Source of the DNA: Gemmatimonadota bacterium
GTDB lineage: Bacteria > Gemmatimonadota > Gemmatimonadetes > Longimicrobiales > Gaopeijiaceae
Direction: 5' to 3'
DNA: 16,968 nt
NCBI GenBank assembly: GCA_012959595.1
Contig: DUCW01000156.1
Coordinates: forward strand, 1-16,968
Part shown: positions 6,284 to 13,774 of the stretch, one piece after another
Position numbering within the stretch: position 1 is the stretch's first letter
Layout: the number at the start of each line of letters is the position of its first letter
Position numbers and translations under genes: made by a program
Notes under the pieces: generated by a model
Databases searched by the model: none
The model's input: only the letters and a program-made list of their open reading frames with translations
What the model was told of the DNA's origin: nothing

Positions 6284-7795
6284 TCAAAGATGATCTCTGG
6301 GAAATAGTGGTGCTCCAGATTTCAATGTAGATCTCGTGGTAAGTGCCAAGTTTAAATCCTCAAATGTGGGGATTTTATCCAGTCCGATGTGTTTTGCTAG
6401 AGCACCCATTTTTTCAGGCATGACGGGAGAAAGCAGTGTTGTTAGAACTGTCAATATTCTTACCAGAGTGCCTAGGACAGTATCCAAAGAGTTCGTTCGA
6501 TCTGGGTCTTTCGCCAGGGCCCACGGCTCTTTCTTATCGATATAGACATTGGTTTTTCTCGCCAGATCCATTGCTAATCCTAAGGCCGAATGCACTTGCA
6601 ATTTGTCCATATGTTTCTGGAAGTTATCCAGAGTCTGTTCGATCTCCTCACCTAGTTCGGTTTCAATTTCTTCGGAAAGACGACCAGCCCTATATTTGAT
6701 GACCATTGATGTGGTCCTGCTGGCTAAATTGCCAAGTACATTGGCCAGCTCTTCGTATCGAGTCGCAAATCTTTCTTCTGTGAATGTAGCATCGGAACCT
6801 GTTCTCATATCTCTCAGAAGATACCATCTAACTGCATCTGTGCCGTATTTTTCCCTCAATTGCAACGGGTCAATAACATTTCCAATGGATTTTGACATTT
6901 TGGTTTTCTTACTAAGCCACCAACCATGAGCTAAAATTTTCTTGGGGAGGGGAAGGTCGCTTGCCATTAATAAGGTCGGCCAGTAAACCGCATGGGTTGT
7001 TAGTATATCTTTTCCAACAACTTGAAGATCTGCTGGCCAGCAATAATTTTTCAGGGTCTTTGATTGGGTACTGGGGAAGCTTGCTCCTGTCACATAACTA
7101 AACAGAGCGTCTACCCAGACGTAACAGACATGGGATTCGTCGAAAGGCAGGGTGATACCCCAATCTAAACGGGTTTTTGGTCTGGATATAGATAGATCTT
7201 CAAGTGGTTGATTTAGAAATCCTAAGACTTCGTTGCGGCGAGTTTCAGGCACAATCCAGTTCGGATTATTATTTATGTGTTCGAGGAGTTTTTCTTGATA
7301 TTTCCCCATCCGAAAGAAGTAGTTTTTCTCCTCTATATATTCGACTGGCCTATGGCAATCGGGACAAACATGTTCTTCGCCAACTTCCCTAGAGGTCCAG
7401 TATCTTTCTTCGTGGATACAATACCAGCCACTGTAGTTGTCTGCATATATCTCCTGTTTTTCCCAAAGCCTGTTCAGAATATTCTGAACTACATCAACAT
7501 GAGCGTCTTCGGTAGTACGGATAAAGCGATCAAATGATATGTCCAATCCTACCCAAGCTTCCTTAAAATTTTTCGCCATTTTGTCAGCTAGTTCTTTGGG
7601 ATGCATGCTCTTTTGTGTCGCCGCTTCCTTCATTTTCTGGCCATGTTCATCAGTACCAGTCAGAAACTCCACCTGAGATCCCATTTGGCGGCGATAACGT
7701 GCTAAGGTATCGGTCAATATGGTTGTGTAAGCATGACCGATATGCGGCTCTCCCGAAGCATAGTAGATCGGAGTGGTGAGATAGTAGGGTTTCAT
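6284..7795 (-). CDS. metG: Methionyl-tRNA synthetase
   Basis: Class I aminoacyl-tRNA synthetase charging tRNA-Met and initiator tRNA with methionine in the cytosol. It carries the HIGH motif in PHIGHAYTT (18-21) and KMSKS at 299-303, followed by IGNVIDP. The connective-peptide region has CIHEERYW (Cys126) and CPDC (Cys144, Cys147). The usual second cysteine of the first knuckle is Glu129, so zinc binding is incomplete. At 503 residues it ends after the anticodon-binding helices and lacks the C-terminal tRNA-binding (EMAP-like) domain. ATG 7795 overlaps the ricT stop as ATGA, a classic sign of coupled translation. It is the last gene of accA-ricT-metG. Confidence 0.97.
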   Translation of the reverse strand: MKPYYLTTPIYYASGEPHIGHAYTTILTDTLARYRRQMGSQVEFLTGTDEHGQKMKEAATQKSMHPKELADKMAKNFKEAWVGLDISFDRFIRTTEDAHVDVVQNILNRLWEKQEIYADNYSGWYCIHEERYWTSREVGEEHVCPDCHRPVEYIEEKNYFFRMGKYQEKLLEHINNNPNWIVPETRRNEVLGFLNQPLEDLSISRPKTRLDWGITLPFDESHVCYVWVDALFSYVTGASFPSTQSKTLKNYCWPADLQVVGKDILTTHAVYWPTLLMASDLPLPKKILAHGWWLSKKTKMSKSIGNVIDPLQLREKYGTDAVRWYLLRDMRTGSDATFTEERFATRYEELANVLGNLASRTTSMVIKYRAGRLSEEIETELGEEIEQTLDNFQKHMDKLQVHSALGLAMDLARKTNVYIDKKEPWALAKDPDRTNSLDTVLGTLVRILTVLTTLLSPVMPEKMGALAKHIGLDKIPTFEDLNLALTTRSTLKSGAPLFPRDHL

Positions 7796-8625
7796 CTGGA
7801 ATCCCTATTGTTTTCGAACTCCAAGTCTTTTAGTGGTAGCGTTCGTAGTTTTCCTTCGGTGGATCTAAGAGTGACAGTCTCGGCTAATATATCCACGGAC
7901 CTCACCGATTCTTCTCCCAGGGATGTTTTAAATATCTTACCCTCTCTCGGAAATTTTCTTCTGGCACCGACGTAGGTTTTATGCTCATAGATCAGGCAAC
8001 ACATCAGACGTCCACAGCACCCAGATATTTGAGATGGATTAAGACTCAAAGATTGATCTTTTGCCAATTTTAAGCTTACTGGTTTCAGCTCGGGTAGCCA
8101 TGTCGAGCAACAGAGTTCTCGCCCACAACGTCCCACGCCCCCAAGTAGTGCCGCCTCATCACGCACTCCGATCTGCTTTAGTTCTATTAAAGCTCTGAAT
8201 GTCTTTGCTAGAACACGGATAAGCTTTCGAAAATCCACTCGTTGGTCTGCAGTGAAGTAAATGGTCAATTTTTTTCTGTCAAATTGCCATTCGGCTTCGG
8301 TAATTTTCATTTTTAGTTCGTGTTTCTTCACTTGCTCCCGTGTTTCTTTACGGACCCTGTCCTCATCTTGTCTGAGTGTTTTGATCTTGAGTTTATCACT
8401 GGCTCTTGCAATTCTGAGAATTCTGTTCTTGGGAGACGGAGTAGCACAATCACTGGACGATCCGCACTTTCGCTCAGCGATAATGCCGAGGGCTGTTATC
8501 TCTCCATAATCGAGACCGCCCTCTACTCCAACAACTACTTTGGAGCCCGCCTTGAGAGTTAGCTTGCTGTGGGTGAAGTATTCTTTTCGCGTTCCTTTGA
8601 ACTTTACTTCCGCGAAATTACTCAT
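7792..8625 (-). CDS. ricT: RicT-like PSP1-domain protein (YaaT family)
   Basis: The 277-residue protein belongs to the PSP1 C-terminal domain family. In Bacillus, RicT acts with RicA and RicF as an iron-sulfur complex controlling RNase Y cleavage and development. The clusters GGVGRCGRELCCSTW (Cys167, 172, 173) and SGCCGRLMCCLIYE (Cys203, 204, 209, 210) match the family's conserved cysteines. An extra KCGSSSDC motif lies in the N-terminal part (about residues 54-60). The start ATG 8625 is preferred; the frame is open to 8730, but that stretch overlaps accA and looks unlike the family. It starts 13 bases after accA and overlaps metG by 4 bases. Partner proteins RicA and RicF are not in this window, so the name rests on sequence family. 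Confidence 0.88.
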   Translation of the reverse strand: MSNFAEVKFKGTRKEYFTHSKLTLKAGSKVVVGVEGGLDYGEITALGIIAERKCGSSSDCATPSPKNRILRIARASDKLKIKTLRQDEDRVRKETREQVKKHELKMKITEAEWQFDRKKLTIYFTADQRVDFRKLIRVLAKTFRALIELKQIGVRDEAALLGGVGRCGRELCCSTWLPELKPVSLKLAKDQSLSLNPSQISGCCGRLMCCLIYEHKTYVGARRKFPREGKIFKTSLGEESVRSVDILAETVTLRSTEGKLRTLPLKDLEFENNRDSR

Positions 8626-8638
8626 GAATCTGCGGTCT

Positions 8639-9631
8639 TCACAGGTTTGGGTTGTCGTCGTTTTGAGCCGGGACTTCTTGCCATTCACCCATGGCTTCGT
8701 ACTTGGCCCATCTATTGGAAAGGAGATCATCTATGTCAGTTCCGCTGAGCTCACTAAGATTCCGTTGGAGAGATTCTTTTAAGTTTTCTGATGTAGTGTC
8801 CCAATCTGAATGTGCTCCGCCTATCGGTTCTGGTATGATTTCGTCGGCTATTCCTAGATTTACAAGGTCTTTCGAAGTTAATTTTAAGGCTTCGGCGGCT
8901 TCTTTCTTGTAGTCCGTATTCCTCCATAAGATGGCGGCACAACCTTCGGGACTGATGACTGAATATACAGAGTGTTCTAACATCAGAATTCTATCGGTTA
9001 CTCCAATACCGAGTGCACCTCCGGATCCTCCTTCTCCAATAACGACTGACAACATAGGAGTTCTCAGATTTGACATTTCTCGGAGGTTAAATGCAATGGC
9101 TTCCGAAATTCCTCTCTCTTCAGAGCCAATTCCAGGGTAGGCACCGGGTGTGTCTATGAAAGTTATTACCGGTCGACGAAATTTTTCAGCTAACTTCATC
9201 AGGCGAAGGGCTTTACGGTAGCCCTCAGGATGACACATGCCGAAATTGCACCGCAGATTTTCTTTCATGTTTCTGCCTTTCTGGTGGCCAATGACCATGA
9301 CAGAAGATCCAGAAAGTTTTGCCCAGCCTCCTACCATACCTTCGTCATCACGGAATTTCCTATCTCCGTGTAACTCTATCCAGTCTTGGAAAATCCTATG
9401 GATATAATCCAGAGTGTATGGCCTCTTCTGATGCCTGGCCATCTGGACTTGCTCCATTGGAGTCAAATTTTGGTAGGTTGATTGCTTCAGGGAGTGTAGT
9501 TTTTTCTGTAGATCTCTGAGTTGCCCCGCAACATCAAATTCGTTGTTTTCAGACTGAGCTAGCAACTTATCAATCTGCTCTTCAACTTCCGTGATTTTGC
9601 GTTCGAATTTCAGTCTTGGTGATGCACCCAA
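8639..9631 (-). CDS. accA: Acetyl-CoA carboxylase carboxyltransferase subunit alpha
   Basis: AccA, with AccD, transfers the carboxyl group from carboxybiotin to acetyl-CoA to make malonyl-CoA, the first step of fatty acid synthesis. The 330-residue protein has the expected coiled N-terminal helices, IELHGDRKFRDD, the FIDTPGAYPGIGSEERG block (158-174) and VIGEGGSGGALGIG (197-210), with oxyanion-hole glycines. The start is TTG 9631, with GGAG 7 bases upstream. A nearer ATG in the leader is out of frame. It is the first gene of accA-ricT-metG and no accD is adjacent, which is common. Its C-terminal tail is acidic and looks variable. Confidence 0.96.
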   Translation of the reverse strand: MGASPRLKFERKITEVEEQIDKLLAQSENNEFDVAGQLRDLQKKLHSLKQSTYQNLTPMEQVQMARHQKRPYTLDYIHRIFQDWIELHGDRKFRDDEGMVGGWAKLSGSSVMVIGHQKGRNMKENLRCNFGMCHPEGYRKALRLMKLAEKFRRPVITFIDTPGAYPGIGSEERGISEAIAFNLREMSNLRTPMLSVVIGEGGSGGALGIGVTDRILMLEHSVYSVISPEGCAAILWRNTDYKKEAAEALKLTSKDLVNLGIADEIIPEPIGGAHSDWDTTSENLKESLQRNLSELSGTDIDDLLSNRWAKYEAMGEWQEVPAQNDDNPNL

Positions 9632-9704
9632 GAGGTATCTCCATTTATCGGATTAATGTAGAATTAGTCTAGCAAATTGTAGTGGACCTATAATTGTAAT
9701 GGGT

Positions 9705-9724
9705 TATAGCCTGGAGTGGCTATA
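9705..9724. repeat. Perfect 7-bp hairpin between the MFS gene and accA
   Basis: TATAGCC-TGGAGT-GGCTATA is a perfect inverted repeat with a 6-base loop, 30 bases past the MFS transporter stop and about 73 bases upstream of the accA start. There is no T-run on either side, so it is not a standard intrinsic terminator. It could be part of a factor-dependent terminator, an RNA end-protection stem or an operator upstream of accA. Confidence 0.45.
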
Positions 9725-9753
9725 CTTGATAATAAGGTATCCTGAAGTGTTAA

Positions 9754-10914
9754 TTAGTGCATATCTGGTTCAGGAACAAAATTAGCCACTACTATAGCTG
9801 TGATTAGCATGGCCAGGGCACCTACTAGGGTGCTGATTTGAAAACCAAAGTTAGTGTATAGAGGTCCTACTAAGCTGCCGCCTATAGCGAAACCAAATTG
9901 TCCCAAGGCGACTGTGAGACTCATCAGCGCACCGCGTCGGTTGTCACTTACTAGAGCAGTTAGTAGGGCCGAAAATGGACTTATCCTCATGGCTACGAGC
10001 ACCATTATTATAAAATAGAGAGGATATGCAAGCCACAATTCCTTGGTAAAGATTGTGGTAAATACCATCACCAAAGCCAATCCTAAATTGGAAGTTATTA
10101 CAATGGTTTTTCTTCCAATACGATCTGACAATTTTCCTGCTTGTGGGCCGGTGAGTACGTTGGCTAACCCACCAACAACGAACATGGTTGCGATTGCCTG
10201 AGGGGTGGCATTAAGGGATTCTGTTAACCATAAGGGCAAGTAGAGTATGAAAAAAGATAGCCCCATAAACATCATGAAATAGGCTACTGCTGCTGCTGCT
10301 ATTTCCTTCTGCCTTAGCATAGCGAGGTAGTTGTCTACGGATTTTTTAATGGTTAACGGTCCTTGAGTCAGTTCTACATCAGGTTGAGGGATCCGAAACC
10401 AAATGAGAATAAAGGTCATTCCCATCGCTAGAGCAAACATGTAGAAAGGAAATTTGAAGCCGTATTGGCTTGATAGGAGTACTCCGAGAGGAATACCAGC
10501 GATTTGTCCAAATGCCATTCCACTCATAACCCATCCAGTCGCCCAACCTCTCCTATTATAGGGGAAGAAATCTCCAATATAGGCGACAGCACTTCCACTC
10601 AGGATTCCTCCTGCTATACCGGCGAGTATACGAACGGAGAGGAAGGAGTAGTACCCGACTACAAAATGGTGCATCACGAGTGCAAATGTCATCAAACTGG
10701 TTCCCAGGAGTAGTATCCGACGTCGACCAATCTTGTCTGATATGGGTCCGGAGATGATTGCGAGGCTTCCGACCATCAGTGTATAGGCAGACACTAAGCT
10801 TCCCAACGCCGATATAGGAATATTAAGCTGTGTTCCTATCTGGGGGAGGATAGGGGACAGAATCATGATTTGACTGCTGGAAGCAAAGACCAACAGCCAA
10901 AGTGCAAAAAGCAC
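9754..10914 (-). CDS. Major facilitator superfamily transporter
   Basis: This integral inner-membrane transporter of 386 residues has about 12 hydrophobic segments. MFS motif A, GPISDKIGRRRI (about 56-67), lies between helices 2 and 3. Its repeat, GKLSDRIGRKTIV, lies in the second half. The overall look (SQIMILSPILPQI in helix 1) is that of the drug-H+ antiporter/YgaY-like sugar or multidrug efflux group, but the substrate is unknown. The GTG start at 10914 begins almost inside the first helix. The frame continues upstream as NPDRPSDSIVLFALW, and CTG 10944 with AGGA 7 bases upstream is an alternative giving a normal cytosolic N-terminus. No regulator is adjacent. Confidence 0.88.
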   Translation of the reverse strand: MLFALWLLVFASSSQIMILSPILPQIGTQLNIPISALGSLVSAYTLMVGSLAIISGPISDKIGRRRILLLGTSLMTFALVMHHFVVGYYSFLSVRILAGIAGGILSGSAVAYIGDFFPYNRRGWATGWVMSGMAFGQIAGIPLGVLLSSQYGFKFPFYMFALAMGMTFILIWFRIPQPDVELTQGPLTIKKSVDNYLAMLRQKEIAAAAVAYFMMFMGLSFFILYLPLWLTESLNATPQAIATMFVVGGLANVLTGPQAGKLSDRIGRKTIVITSNLGLALVMVFTTIFTKELWLAYPLYFIIMVLVAMRISPFSALLTALVSDNRRGALMSLTVALGQFGFAIGGSLVGPLYTNFGFQISTLVGALAMLITAIVVANFVPEPDMH

Positions 10915-11149
10915 TATTGAATCCGACGGTCTATCTGGATTCAGGTTACTATCCTGAGTGCTAATGGCTACGATTGGGTTGGTGTTTCGACCGAGTGCTA
11001 GGGCGGGAGGTCATTGTGATGTTGTTCATAGCTACCAAGCTCTCAATTGTTTTGAATACTGGCAATGACCCAACGGGAATCCTTTGTTCTAGTAATAGCC
11101 TGCCCAAAAATATTAGATAGGAACCTGTCGGTGCCCTTTGTATTATCCT
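10915..11149 (-). other. Intergenic region upstream of the MFS gene
   Basis: The stretch is 235 bases. The part nearest the MFS gene, up to a stop near 10995, is open in the MFS frame and may encode a short N-terminal extension. I see no strong promoter, no hairpin with a T-run after the DUF1028 gene, and no RNA gene. Confidence 0.4.
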
Positions 11150-11998
11150 TTAAGGCTTTCCAAGGTCGGCAGCCTTCCAAGTCCCGTAGCGCTGCCTAAG
11201 GGTCAATACGGGGTTACCGTTTTCATGTGGCAAGATATTTTGATCGGTGACATCGATGAACATAGCGTAATTCCCATTATTGAAGCTCTCACCTTCTGTA
11301 TCGGCAGGATCAGCGGCTAGGATATAGGCAACATGAGCATTGCGACCATGGCATGGGGCTTCCACTATAGGGTCAGTTTCACAGGTACACCTCACATCCC
11401 CGCCGGCTTCATCGGCTCCTTCCATAGCGGCCATTACCCGATCAGTGAGTGTTCCTTCAGCACTCATGAATCGGGAAACCGCTTCATAGACGACATCATC
11501 TGACGCCAAAATATTACCTTGGATCGAGAAGTAGATGTCTTGGTCAGGTAGACGTCCTTGTACCGAGAGCGAGGCATCGCTATTACTGGACCCGGAAAAT
11601 CCGGCCATTCGGCCTTTGAGGTCCACTATTCCGAATTGACGACTCTGGAAATCAGGATCACTGCTCAACATTTCAATGATAGCTGTGGGATCGGTTCCTT
11701 TCTTCATTTCGGCATATATGAGTTTCTGGTTCTGTCGTGTCCGATCCACTCCGGCTTGAGCTGCTGCAACTCCGATTCCAGGGACCACAATGGCTTGGAT
11801 ATTCATCAGTCCAGTGGCGTCTCCTCTAATCAGTCGGGCTTGAGGAACACAGGTGGCTGAAGCAATCACTATTCGACCTGTTCTTGCATTTACAGCGATT
11901 ATTGACCAAGTGGCTAAAGCGTCAACAGGAGTCATGGCAAGAACCATAGCTACAGCAAAAAGATATATGAGTTTAGATCGGAGGGTGAATTTGCACAT
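11150..11998 (-). CDS. Exported DUF1028-family protein
   Basis: This 282-residue protein has a Sec signal peptide, with hydrophobic core LIYLFAVAMVLAM and likely cleavage after ALA29. The mature part begins TWSIIAVNARTGRIVIAS, the typical DUF1028 start (usually TFSI). Further family features are GIGVAAAQAG (74-83), RQFGIVDLKGR (120-130), GNILASDDVV (161-170) and ADEAGGD (195-201). I recall that DUF1028 is grouped with Ntn-type hydrolases. If so, Thr30, exposed by signal peptidase, could be the nucleophile, but the activity is unknown. Cysteines 204, 206 and 216 are extra. ATG 11998 is supported by GAGGA 9 bases upstream. It follows the amidase after 124 bases and both are exported. Confidence 0.82.
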   Translation of the reverse strand: MCKFTLRSKLIYLFAVAMVLAMTPVDALATWSIIAVNARTGRIVIASATCVPQARLIRGDATGLMNIQAIVVPGIGVAAAQAGVDRTRQNQKLIYAEMKKGTDPTAIIEMLSSDPDFQSRQFGIVDLKGRMAGFSGSSNSDASLSVQGRLPDQDIYFSIQGNILASDDVVYEAVSRFMSAEGTLTDRVMAAMEGADEAGGDVRCTCETDPIVEAPCHGRNAHVAYILAADPADTEGESFNNGNYAMFIDVTDQNILPHENGNPVLTLRQRYGTWKAADLGKP

Positions 11999-12122
11999 CT
12001 TACGTATTCCTCTTGTAGGGATTCGGACACTATCTGTTTCAGTTTTACTGAGTACTTAGGGTCTTAAGTATGTTGGTCTATGCCTTCTGTCTGCAAGTTG
12101 GAGATTTTATAGATTTCATAAA
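11999..12122 (-). other. Gap between the amidase and DUF1028 genes
   Basis: This is 124 bases with no obvious terminator. A ribosome-binding site (GAGGA) lies just before the DUF1028 start. A promoter is possible, but I cannot point to convincing -35 and -10 boxes. Confidence 0.3.
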
Positions 12123-13739
12123 TCATTGATCCGATGGTTCAGGAAACAGTGAAGGAGGGACTCTTCCAAGGGTAGTCTGTTCGAAATCGTATGCATAGCC
12201 CAGGAGTTCCTGTTCCGTCCACAGGTCTCCTATGAATACTACCACAAAAGGTGTTCCATCCTGGTAGTAGCTGAAAGGTACTGTTACAAGTGGGACTCCT
12301 AGTTCATTGATGATGTTGCTTGCTAGTTCCGGATGATTATTAGGACTATAGTCTGGACGTTGAGGGTCCTCTATTAGATTTCTAATGGGTGCACCAGCCT
12401 GTGGAAAAAATAATCCATCGAGATCTGAACTTTGTAAGATATTTCTATAAAGGTCACGTATTTGTAATCGCCAAGCTTGGAAAGCGTCTCCCTCCTCTGT
12501 TGCACTAGGTCTGGTGGGTGGAGCTTGCATCCTCCCCCCTCGGAAGGTTTGTCCGGTCAATGTCTCCCAGCCCTGCACACTGTTAAAGAGAGAGGAGTCA
12601 CCAAGCCCTTGCATGTAGACCATCATATCGTGAGGTCCCACGGAAGGGACCCTGGGGCGATTTTTATATAGTTCTACGAACCCACTGTTCTCGAAGGGAT
12701 CATCTACTATTGAGGCCCCTCGTCCTTCCAGGATATCTAGGGATTCTCGATAGAGCTTCTCGGTTTCAGGACTCAACGGTAGCCACTGCTCTCTCCAGCC
12801 AAGTCCAACTGATCCAAAACGTTTTCCTGCTAGATTAGTTCGGGTGAGTCCCTTGGTATAGCCTTCTATTGGCATATGATCGACGGATGCAAATGTTGCG
12901 AGGTCTTCTAACGAAGGGCCGGCGATGATATCTAGGGTGATTGCAGCATCGTAAACCGTTTTAGCAAGTGGTCCAACCACGTCGATATAGGTTGCATTTA
13001 TGGGTACAACACCTTCTAGGGGTACCAACCCAAACGTTGGCTTGATTCCCACCAAAGCTTGTGAGCCGGCGGGGTTTTGGATTGACCCTCCTGTTTCAGT
13101 TCCTAATCCTAGTACTGCAAAACTAGCATTAACGGCGGTAGCTGTTCCTCCACTAGACCCTCCAGGGGCCTTGGTCACGTCATAAGCATTAAGCGTGACC
13201 CCACTTACTGAACTTTTGGTACGAGTTCCGTCACCTGCAAAGTCAGGTAAATTGGTCTTTCCCAAAATTATAGCTCCTGCATTACGTAATCTTTCAACAA
13301 CAGCAGCATCGTCATCAGGGATCATGTCGATACCACCTGTCTTACTGCTGAAGCCTGAGAAGCCAGCCGTCGTAACCAATCCTTGGTAATCGATGTTGTC
13401 TTTTATGACCACTGGGACTCCATGCAAAGGGCCGCGTATTTGTCCAGATTCGCGTTCTTCATCCAGTTGTGATGCTATCTCCATGGCATTGGGATTCATA
13501 GAAATGAATGCATTATAGTGACCTTCATAGAGATCGATTTGATCCAAGAAAGCCTGAGTGAGTTCAACAGAAGTGTACTCTTTTGAAGCATAGGCTTGTT
13601 GAATATCCTGAACAGTGAGTTCCACCACGTTTATTGCGGGCCTTAGAGCTGACTCGTCGGGTGGAGTGCAGGCTTCCTGTAAGTAACCAGAACAAATGAT
13701 GGCCAAGGTGATTCCAATGGGTTTTGAATATCTTCTCAT
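12123..13739 (-). CDS. Exported amidase (amidase-signature family)
   Basis: This is a serine hydrolase of the amidase-signature family, which cleaves carboxamide or peptide-like amide bonds. Numbering from ATG 13739 (538 residues), the triad is complete: Lys113 in GVPVVIKDNID, the cis-serine in PGGSSGGTA (195/196) and nucleophile Ser219 in GTETGGSIQNPA. The N-terminus (MRRYSKPIGITLAIICSGYLQEAC) is an export signal; the Cys is preceded by QEA, a poor lipobox, so lipidation is uncertain. ATG 13739 has AGGAG 10 bases upstream. GTG 13775, which overlaps the preceding stop as TAGTG and follows AAGGA, would add 12 residues. The substrate is unknown; exported homologues are often called 'amidase' or GatA-like, but it is not the tRNA amidotransferase, because it is exported and no GatB or GatC is nearby. 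Confidence 0.9.
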   Translation of the reverse strand: MRRYSKPIGITLAIICSGYLQEACTPPDESALRPAINVVELTVQDIQQAYASKEYTSVELTQAFLDQIDLYEGHYNAFISMNPNAMEIASQLDEERESGQIRGPLHGVPVVIKDNIDYQGLVTTAGFSGFSSKTGGIDMIPDDDAAVVERLRNAGAIILGKTNLPDFAGDGTRTKSSVSGVTLNAYDVTKAPGGSSGGTATAVNASFAVLGLGTETGGSIQNPAGSQALVGIKPTFGLVPLEGVVPINATYIDVVGPLAKTVYDAAITLDIIAGPSLEDLATFASVDHMPIEGYTKGLTRTNLAGKRFGSVGLGWREQWLPLSPETEKLYRESLDILEGRGASIVDDPFENSGFVELYKNRPRVPSVGPHDMMVYMQGLGDSSLFNSVQGWETLTGQTFRGGRMQAPPTRPSATEEGDAFQAWRLQIRDLYRNILQSSDLDGLFFPQAGAPIRNLIEDPQRPDYSPNNHPELASNIINELGVPLVTVPFSYYQDGTPFVVVFIGDLWTEQELLGYAYDFEQTTLGRVPPSLFPEPSDQ

Positions 13740-13774
13740 GGGAATAGTTCTCCTCAGAAGTTGTAGGGGATTCA

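Noticed and set aside
8626..8730. Upstream extension of ricT to 8730
   Set aside because: It overlaps the accA 3' end; the family's usual N-terminus begins at ATG 8625.
12123..13739. GatA (glutamyl-tRNA amidotransferase subunit A)
   Set aside because: The protein has an N-terminal export signal and no GatB or GatC gene is nearby, so a general exported amidase is the better call.
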